From positions 1,410,849-1,474,848 of the forward strand of contig NZ_JAJAQH010000006.1 of NCBI RefSeq assembly GCF_020523625.1: a stretch of 64,000 nucleotides of DNA, read 5' to 3'. Below the pieces are notes generated by a model. The model had not been told where the DNA came from. It did no database searches and saw nothing but the letters and a program-made list of their open reading frames with translations. Shown here in pieces: positions 58,018 through 64,000 of this stretch. The DNA is from Methylovorus menthalis (GTDB lineage Bacteria; Pseudomonadota; Gammaproteobacteria; Burkholderiales; Methylophilaceae). The stretch's first letter is position 1, and each line of letters begins with the position of its first letter. A program made the translations under genes and the position numbers.

Positions 58018-60055
58018 AGGATTCAACATCAGCTCGATACGCACCAAGCTGCTGATTTTACAATTTATCGTCACCGCTACCGCGCTTGTGGTTGTCTTTG
58101 CCGTCATGCTGGTATTCCAATATCAGAGCGCGCTGACCGATATCGAAAACGACCTCAACGCCCAGGCCGAGATCCTGAAAAGTAATCTCAGCGCCGCCGT
58201 GGTATTTGAGGATGAAAAGACCGCCGATGAAATATTGTCCAGCCTGCGACTGGTGCCCAGCATCAATCGCGCCGAGGTGTATCTCAACAATGGCAAGCGC
58301 TTCAGCCAATACGCCAAAGTAGCAAACCCCCATGCACCAGATATCCGGGTTCCCTATACCGGCCTGCATCGCATGAACCGCCGATATGTGCTGATACTGG
58401 AACAAAAACCGCTGGCGATTCTGTATATCGAGATCAACCTTAACAAGCTCAATGCACGTCTTGGCCTGTTTGCCCTGGTGGTATTGATGGCTGGCCTGCT
58501 CGCCATGCTGGCCGCCCGCCTGATTGCCGCGCGGCTTAACCTGCTGATCACCGAGCCCCTGAGTTCGCTGACGGCCTTTGTCAGTCGCGTCTCGGCGGAG
58601 CAGAACTATGGCCTGCGTTCCAATATGGCCAGGCGCGATGAATTCGGCACGCTAGCCCGCGGCATAGACGGCATGCTGATGAGCCTCTACAACCATGGCA
58701 AGCGCCTTGAAGACGAGCTTTCCCAGCGCAAACTGGCCGAAGAGCAGCTAGACAAACTGGCCTATTACGACACTGTCACGTATTTGCCCAACCGGCATTT
58801 TTTCAATGAACAACTGGCCCTGCTGCTGGAGCATGCCGCGCAGCGCCAGCAGTCCTGTTACCTCATGTTTATTGACCTGGATAACTTCAAGACCGTCAAC
58901 GATACGCTGGGGCATCTGGCGGGCGACAGCCTGCTACGGGACGCGGGTAGCCGCATCCTGCAAACCCTGGTGGCGGGCAGCATTCTGTGTCGCATAGGCG
59001 GGGATGAATTCGCCATTATTCTGCGCGACCAGCCGCTCTCGGCAATTGATGCCACGGCCAGCGCCATCATCGCGCTGTTCTCGGAGAAGTTCGTCATTAA
59101 TACGCACGAGGTATTTGTCGGCGCCAGTATCGGCATCAGCAATTTCCCCGCCGATGCCGACAATGTATCCGGGCTGTTGCGCAACGCCGATACCGCCATG
59201 TACTGGGCCAAGGCCGATGGCAAGAATACCTTCCGCTACTACTCGCGTGAGCTTGAAGAGTCTGCCCATCAGCAGGAAAAGCTCATGTCCATGCTGCAAA
59301 AAGCATTGCCTGCGCACGAGTTGGAGCTTTGCTACCAACCAATTATGGCGCTGGAAACCCGCAAGATCGTGGGCTTTGAAGCCTTGTTACGCTGGCGCCA
59401 GCCCGAGCTTGGCAATATTCCGCCTGATGTCTTCATCCCGCTGGCAGAGGCTTCCGGGCTCATCATGCAGATAGGTGACTGGGTACTGGAAACCGCTTGC
59501 CGCCAGGCTAAAACCTGGCAGGAACGTTATACAAGCGACTTGATCATGAATGTGAATTTTTCCGGGCGGCAGTTTCAGCATCCGAATATCGTACAGAACA
59601 TCGTCAACATGGTGAACAAGGTGGGGCTGGATTCCAGCCTGCTCAATATCGAGCTGACGGAAAGTGTGCTGATGGACCAATCCAGCGTCATGATCGAGAA
59701 AATGCATATGCTGCGCCAGGCCGGGCTGGGCATTGCGATTGATGATTTCGGCACCGGCTACTCATCCATGAGCTACCTGCGGCAGTTTCCCATCAATACC
59801 ATCAAGATTGATCGCAGCTTCATCAAGGGCTTGCCCGATGACCCGGAAGGCAGTGCCATTGCCCAGGCGATACTGGCGCTGGCAAAAACACTCAAACTCA
59901 GCGCAGTGGCTGAAGGCGTGGAAACCCTGGCACAAGCTGACTTCCTGCGTGCCAACGGCTGCGAAAAAATCCAGGGTTATCTGTTCAGTCCGCCGGTAAC
60001 GGCGGACGATGCCGAGCGACTGATTTGCCAGCAGCTCGGCCGGGAGATGGTGTAG
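58007..60055 (+). CDS. YfiN-like membrane GGDEF-EAL protein
   Basis: 682 residues: helix at about 15-40, periplasmic CHASE8-like sensor (about 42-145), second helix (about 150-175), HAMP, GGDEF domain with intact GGDEF at 331-335, and EAL domain with intact Glu458-Ala459-Leu460, NVNFSGRQF, ELTESVLM, DDFGTGYSS and AVAEGVET. Both making and breaking of cyclic di-GMP look possible, unlike YfiN (cyclase only). ATG 58007 lies just inside the yfiR end. Confidence 0.93.
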   Translation: MALKGFNISSIRTKLLILQFIVTATALVVVFAVMLVFQYQSALTDIENDLNAQAEILKSNLSAAVVFEDEKTADEILSSLRLVPSINRAEVYLNNGKRFSQYAKVANPHAPDIRVPYTGLHRMNRRYVLILEQKPLAILYIEINLNKLNARLGLFALVVLMAGLLAMLAARLIAARLNLLITEPLSSLTAFVSRVSAEQNYGLRSNMARRDEFGTLARGIDGMLMSLYNHGKRLEDELSQRKLAEEQLDKLAYYDTVTYLPNRHFFNEQLALLLEHAAQRQQSCYLMFIDLDNFKTVNDTLGHLAGDSLLRDAGSRILQTLVAGSILCRIGGDEFAIILRDQPLSAIDATASAIIALFSEKFVINTHEVFVGASIGISNFPADADNVSGLLRNADTAMYWAKADGKNTFRYYSRELEESAHQQEKLMSMLQKALPAHELELCYQPIMALETRKIVGFEALLRWRQPELGNIPPDVFIPLAEASGLIMQIGDWVLETACRQAKTWQERYTSDLIMNVNFSGRQFQHPNIVQNIVNMVNKVGLDSSLLNIELTESVLMDQSSVMIEKMHMLRQAGLGIAIDDFGTGYSSMSYLRQFPINTIKIDRSFIKGLPDDPEGSAIAQAILALAKTLKLSAVAEGVETLAQADFLRANGCEKIQGYLFSPPVTADDAERLICQQLGREMV

Positions 60056-60077
60056 TTAAGGACTTGCGGAAGCCAGC

Positions 60078-61166
60078 TTAACGCTTGGTCGCGGGCCGAC
60101 GCGAACGTGGTGCGGGGATATCTGCATCCTGGCGGATACGGCGTGATTGCGTTGGTTTGCGCGCAGGGCTGGTGCTGGTTTTTCTGCCATCGGCACGGCC
60201 TGCTGCATCCGGGCGAGCACCATATGCCGGACGAGCTGCACTGCCTTCGGGACGTGGTTCACGCTCAGGCGCAGCACGACGCGCTTTCGGGGTAAATACC
60301 TGACCGGCTTTTTCTTTTTCGCGTGCGGTACGCTGGCGCAAAGGAGCGGTAGGTAAAGGGAGGCCAGCCCATTCCAGAAGGCCCAGCACTTCCTTGGGGT
60401 CCAGATTCAGCATCTGACCACGCTTCAAACGTGGAGGCAGATTGACCGGGCCAAAACGCACGCGCATCAAGCGGCTCACTGGCTTCTGGAAAGCATCAAA
60501 CAAACGGCGTACTTCACGGTTACGGCCTTCGCGCAAGACCACCTGATACCAGTGATTGGCACCTTCACCGCCCTGGGGACGAATGCTGTCAAAACTGGCT
60601 GGGCCATCTTCCAGCTCAATGCCTTGCGTCAGCTGCAGCATTTCACCTTCAGTCAGCTCGCCAAAAATCCGCACGGCATATTCACGTTCCACTTCGTAAC
60701 GCGGATGCATGAAACGGTTGGCCAATTCGCCGGAGGTAGTAAAAATGAGCAAGCCGGAAGTATTGATATCAAGACGGCCAATGGCAATCCATTTGGCACC
60801 ACGCACACGTGGCAGCTTGTCGAACACCGTGGCCCGTTTTTCCGGGTCATCCTGGCTAACGATTTCGCCTTCGGGCTTGTGGTAGATCAACACCTGCGCC
60901 AACTCTGCTTCAAACGGCAGATGCACTGGGCGGCTATCAAAACGCACCACATCCCCGGGAACCACCGCAGCACCGACTTCGGCCACCTTGCCGTTGATGG
61001 TGATGCGGCCGCTTAGGATCAGTTCTTCCATTTCGCGGCGTGAGCCTAGGCCCGCCAGCGCGAGCAGCTTGTGCAAACGCTGTGGTACTGCATCCGGGTC
61101 TACACTGACAGAAGCGGCGGGTTTGATATTTCCGGGGTTGCGTTGCTGTTTGAAGGGACGTGCCAT
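60078..61166 (-). CDS. rluB: 23S rRNA pseudouridine-2605 synthase RluB
   Basis: 362-residue pseudouridine synthase: N-terminal S4 domain (about 29-75), catalytic Asp133 in IGRLDINTSGLL, and a basic, Arg/Pro-rich tail (about 285-362) typical of RluB. Modifies U2605 of 23S rRNA. Near scpB/scpA on the same strand, a common neighbourhood. Confidence 0.94.
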   Translation of the reverse strand: MARPFKQQRNPGNIKPAASVSVDPDAVPQRLHKLLALAGLGSRREMEELILSGRITINGKVAEVGAAVVPGDVVRFDSRPVHLPFEAELAQVLIYHKPEGEIVSQDDPEKRATVFDKLPRVRGAKWIAIGRLDINTSGLLIFTTSGELANRFMHPRYEVEREYAVRIFGELTEGEMLQLTQGIELEDGPASFDSIRPQGGEGANHWYQVVLREGRNREVRRLFDAFQKPVSRLMRVRFGPVNLPPRLKRGQMLNLDPKEVLGLLEWAGLPLPTAPLRQRTAREKEKAGQVFTPKARRAAPEREPRPEGSAARPAYGARPDAAGRADGRKTSTSPARKPTQSRRIRQDADIPAPRSRRPATKR

Positions 61167-61240
61167 CTGAATCTTGCCTGAATAATTAAGTGCTTATTAT
61201 ACGGGCAACCAGAGCGCTAAAAAATTAAAACTTGCAGGAC

Positions 61241-61807
61241 CTACTCGGGTTGCGGCGGCTCAAACAGAATATCCTGCTGGCTGAAGTTCTCCATGGCGGG
61301 CAATTCAGACAGCGAACGCAGGTTCAGATCATCCAGAAAGGTCTTGGTGGTGGCATATAAAGACGGCCGCCCCGGCACATCGCGCTGGCCGACCACATCG
61401 ATCCAGTTGCGCTCAATCAGCTGGCGCATGATATTCGGGTTAACCGCCACGCCACGAATTTCCTCAATATCGCCGCGCGTCACCGGCTGGCGATAAGCGA
61501 TGATGGCCAGCGTTTCCATCGCAGCGCGTGAATAGCGCTGCTGGCGCTCGGGATTAATGCGGGAAAGATAAAGCGAAAACTCCGGCCGCGCCTGAAAGCG
61601 CCAGCCGCTGGCGACTTGCACCAGCTCCAGGCTACGCGGCTGCCAATCAACCTTAAGCTCATCCAGCAGCATGCGCAAGGTCGCACGTTCCATGCGGCCA
61701 TCAAAAGGGCGCAGCAACTCGTCCAGCGAAAGCGGCTGCCCGGCGGTGAGCAAGGCGGCTTCCAGTATCTGTTTCATCTGCGCCGTATTCAGCGGTTCCT
61801 GCAACAC
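61241..61807 (-). CDS. scpB: Segregation and condensation protein B (ScpB)
   Basis: 188 residues. GTG at 61807 is chosen: AGGAG lies seven bases before it and it follows the scpA stop by one base; ATG 61777 (MKQILEAAL) is the alternative. Two winged-helix domains; core AAMETLAIIAYRQPVTRGDIEEIRGV is the family signature. Works with SMC and ScpA in chromosome condensation. Confidence 0.92.
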   Translation of the reverse strand: MLQEPLNTAQMKQILEAALLTAGQPLSLDELLRPFDGRMERATLRMLLDELKVDWQPRSLELVQVASGWRFQARPEFSLYLSRINPERQQRYSRAAMETLAIIAYRQPVTRGDIEEIRGVAVNPNIMRQLIERNWIDVVGQRDVPGRPSLYATTKTFLDDLNLRSLSELPAMENFSQQDILFEPPQPE

Positions 61808-61808
61808 C

Positions 61809-62591
61809 TTATCGCTCCTGTGCCTGCAAATAAATAGGCGAAAATGAGGCCTGCTGCGTGATCTTGACCAGCCCTTCGCGCGCCAGCTCGAGAATCGCCA
61901 AGAAATACACGACCAGCTTGGGCAGGCCGTCATTCACCACGTCAAACAGCTCCATGAATTCCACCATGCCATCGCGCTGCAATCGGCGCAACACCAGGCT
62001 CATGTGCTCGCGCACCGAGAGTTCGGCACGGCCGACCCGGTGATGCTGAAAATGGCTGGCGCGTTGCAATACCGATTGCCAGGCCGTCATCAGGTCTTCA
62101 AAACTGATGCCGGGTGGCCCTGCCACGGCAATCTGCTCAAAATAGGAATGCGCCACCAGAATCTCCTGCCCTACCTGCGGCATGTCATCCAGTCGCTGCG
62201 CGGCTAGCTTGATGGCTTCGTACTCCATCAGGCGGCGAACCAGCTCGGCACGGGGATCATCTTCCTGTTCAATATCGGCGGGCTTGGGCAGCAGCATGCG
62301 TGACTTGATCTCGATCAGCATCGCTGACATCAACAAATAGTCAGCCGCAAGCTCCAGCTTGGTGGTCCGCATTTTTTCCACATAATCCATGTACTGGCGC
62401 GTGAGCTCCGCCATGGGGATATCCAGAATATCCAGATTATGTTTGCGGATCAGGTAGAGCAGCAGATCGAGCGGACCTTCAAATGCCTCAAGATAGACTT
62501 CCAGCGCATCGGGCGGAATATAAAGATCCTGCGGGATGGTATCGAGTTGCTCGCCATAGATACGAACGTCAATTGCGAGCTGGGTCTGCAT
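61809..62591 (-). CDS. scpA: Segregation and condensation protein A (ScpA)
   Basis: 260-residue kleisin subunit of the SMC complex: FEGPLDLLLYLIRKHNLDILDIPMAELTRQY at the N-terminus and the C-terminal winged helix (FMELFDVVNDGLPKLVVYFLAILELARE). ATG 62591 shares a base with the stop of the upstream SMR gene (TGATG), so translation is coupled. Confidence 0.93.
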   Translation of the reverse strand: MQTQLAIDVRIYGEQLDTIPQDLYIPPDALEVYLEAFEGPLDLLLYLIRKHNLDILDIPMAELTRQYMDYVEKMRTTKLELAADYLLMSAMLIEIKSRMLLPKPADIEQEDDPRAELVRRLMEYEAIKLAAQRLDDMPQVGQEILVAHSYFEQIAVAGPPGISFEDLMTAWQSVLQRASHFQHHRVGRAELSVREHMSLVLRRLQRDGMVEFMELFDVVNDGLPKLVVYFLAILELAREGLVKITQQASFSPIYLQAQER

Positions 62592-62923
62592 CAGTGAGCG
62601 ACGGTGTGCGAAAACACGTGAATGACGATAACACCGCTGATGATGAGCGCAATGCCGAGAATGGCGGGCCAATCAAGCGATTGCTTGTAGAACACCCAGC
62701 CCAGGATGGCCACCAGCACGATGCCCACGCCAGCCCAGATGGCATACATGATGCCTACCGGAAACACACGCAGGCTGACCGTCATGAAATAAAACGCGGT
62801 GCCATAGCCAGCCACGACCAGCAGTGAGGGCACCAGGCGGGTAAAGCCCTCGGTAGATTTGAGGGCCGTGGTGGCAATCACCTCGGCCACAATCGCAATG
62901 CTGAGCGCAAGCCAGTGGTTCAT
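62591..62923 (-). CDS. Small multidrug resistance transporter, EmrE-like
   Basis: 110-residue four-helix proton antiporter. The essential Glu14 lies in IVAEVIATTALKSTEGFTRL, and YAIWAGVGIV matches the EmrE/Qac branch rather than the guanidinium exporter branch (Gdx/SugE, which reads LEVVWAVGLK there). Seven bases after trpS on the same strand. Confidence 0.92.
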   Translation of the reverse strand: MNHWLALSIAIVAEVIATTALKSTEGFTRLVPSLLVVAGYGTAFYFMTVSLRVFPVGIMYAIWAGVGIVLVAILGWVFYKQSLDWPAILGIALIISGVIVIHVFSHTVAH

Positions 62924-62930
62924 ATCCGGT

Positions 62931-64000
62931 TCAAGAGTAATTCAGGCCCATGACCTCGCGAACATCCCGCATGGTCTCGCGTGCCAGTTTGCGCGCGCGC
63001 TCGCAGCCTTCGGCCACCACATTCTTGACCAGGGTCGGGTCCTCAGCATACTGCGCGGCACGTTCCTGTATGGGCTTCAGTTCTTCCAGCACGCTCTCAA
63101 TCACGGGTGTCTTGCACTCAATGCAGCCGATACCGGCGCTACGGCAGCCTTGCTGCACCCACTCGCGGGTTTTATCGTCGGAATACACTTCATGCAGCTG
63201 CCATACCGGGCATTTTTCCGGATCACCCGGATCAGTACGGCGAATACGTGCCGGATCGGTCGGCATGGTCTTGATCTTCTTGGCGACCACGTCCGGCGAT
63301 TCGCGCAATGAAATCGTGTTGTTATAGGATTTGGACATTTTCTGACCATCCAGCCCAGGCATCTTCGAGGCCGGGGTCAGCTTGTATTCCGGTTCCAGCA
63401 GGATGATCTTGCCGCCGCCTTCGAGGTAACCCAGCAAACGCTCCTTGTCGCCCAGGCTCATGCCCTGCTGCTCATCGATCATGGCACGGGCCGATTCCAG
63501 CGCTTCATCATCGCCGCTTTCCTGATAACGGGTGCGCAGCTCTTCGTACAAGGCACCGCGCTTGTTGCCCAGCTTCTTGATCGCGGCATGGGCTTTTTCT
63601 TCAAAGCCTTTTTCGCGGCCATAGATGTGATTGAAACGACGGGCGATCTCACGCGTGAATTCAATATGCGGAATCTGGTCTTCGCCCACCGGCACCTGGC
63701 TGGCCTTGTAAATCAGGATGTCGGCACTTTGCAGCAAGGGATAGCCCAGGAAACCGTAGGTGGAAAGATCCTTGCTGGCGAGCTTTTCCTGCTGATCTTT
63801 ATAGGTAGGCACGCGCTCCAGCCAGCTCAAGGGAGTGATCATCGACAGCAGGGTATGCAGTTCGGCATGCTCAGGCACGCGCGACTGAATGAAAATGGTG
63901 GCGCTGGCGGGGTCCACACCGGCAGCCAGCCAGTCAATCACCATTTCCCAGACACTTTCCTCAATGACTTCGGGGGTGTCGTAATGAGTGGTCAGGGCAT
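62931..64000 (-). CDS. trpS: Tryptophanyl-tRNA synthetase, N-terminus outside window
   Basis: About 356 C-terminal codons are visible. Class I motif KMSKS is intact (LDGQKMSKSYNNT); HYDTPEVIEESVWEMVIDWLAAGVDP and FIQSRVPEHAELH follow the missing HIGH region. It has the longer form with an extra charged insert (about EKGFEEKAHAAIKKLGNKRG) and a C-terminal CPVWQLHEVYSDDKT block. The frame is open to base 64000. Confidence 0.95.
   Translation of the reverse strand, partial: ALTTHYDTPEVIEESVWEMVIDWLAAGVDPASATIFIQSRVPEHAELHTLLSMITPLSWLERVPTYKDQQEKLASKDLSTYGFLGYPLLQSADILIYKASQVPVGEDQIPHIEFTREIARRFNHIYGREKGFEEKAHAAIKKLGNKRGALYEELRTRYQESGDDEALESARAMIDEQQGMSLGDKERLLGYLEGGGKIILLEPEYKLTPASKMPGLDGQKMSKSYNNTISLRESPDVVAKKIKTMPTDPARIRRTDPGDPEKCPVWQLHEVYSDDKTREWVQQGCRSAGIGCIECKTPVIESVLEELKPIQERAAQYAEDPTLVKNVVAEGCERARKLARETMRDVREVMGLNYS

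Noticed and set aside
62591-62923. SMR protein as guanidinium exporter (Gdx/SugE)
   Set aside because: The motif around Glu14 and the YAIWAGVGIV stretch match the EmrE/Qac branch, and there is no guanidine riboswitch before it.

Overview
The window is a dense stretch of about 57 protein genes of a Gram-negative, probably betaproteobacterial chromosome. Gene content (dapD/dapE, prmB, scpAB, rluB, kup, a PEP-CTERM protein, NtrC/sigma-54 nitrogen control, urea-carboxylase-type operon) fits the Methylophilaceae and relatives; this placement is an inference from style and gene order, with no methanol or methylamine dehydrogenase here to prove it. No rRNA, tRNA, CRISPR array or intact insertion sequence was found. 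Layout, left to right: (1) 1-3661, a leftward electrophile/quinone set (pirin, flavodoxin-like, YceI, Old Yellow Enzyme cut by the window edge) with a divergent LysR regulator and a T-N11-A palindrome between them. (2) 3765-8704, PsiE-like protein, the MoxR / DUF58 / TgpA-type transglutaminase cluster, and tadA. (3) 8811-15085, leftward genes for a Bax-inhibitor-1 protein, NagZ, YhhQ, and a four-gene overlapping operon (lipoprotein peptide-binding protein, cytoplasmic YkuD enzyme, two peptide permeases, no ATPase) that looks like murein-peptide recycling. (4) 15276-20226, isochorismatase-like hydrolase, acetyltransferase, rlmD, the AraC-type regulator EutR and a DAHP synthase. (5) 20553-25234, a membrane J-domain protein and a minimal ethanolamine operon (permease, eutB, eutC) with a strongly folded leader before eutB. 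(6) 25306-39268, a TorF-type porin and a large leftward operon of eleven genes for import and breakdown of a nitrogen compound. The centrepiece is two tandem hairpins with ACGG loops, the hallmark of a guanidine-II (mini-ykkC) riboswitch, immediately before the 'urea carboxylase' gene; with the two CgdAB-like proteins and allophanate hydrolase this marks the operon as guanidine, not urea, catabolism. It also holds a creatininase-like enzyme, a type III glutamine synthetase-like enzyme and a NikR-like regulator that lacks nickel ligands. (7) 39269-47183, a CigR/RcnB-like protein, a 47-residue exported ORF, an exonuclease, the YdbL-YnbE-YdbH outer-membrane lipid-transport set, cysM, dsbB, xseA and a small outer-membrane barrel. 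(8) 47184-49102, gene-poor, with a decayed filamentous-haemagglutinin remnant and a PEP-CTERM protein. (9) 49103-64000, kup, an M48 lipoprotein protease, dapD, arsC-like, dapE, prmB, a TonB receptor / YfiR / GGDEF-EAL signalling trio, rluB, scpB, scpA, an EmrE-like pump and trpS (cut by the window edge). A theme joins regions 4-6: both eutR and the guanidine operon have well-placed sigma-54 promoters with NtrC-type palindromes upstream, so ethanolamine and guanidine scavenging appear to be switched on together under nitrogen limitation, with substrate-specific control (EutR, the guanidine riboswitch) layered on top.
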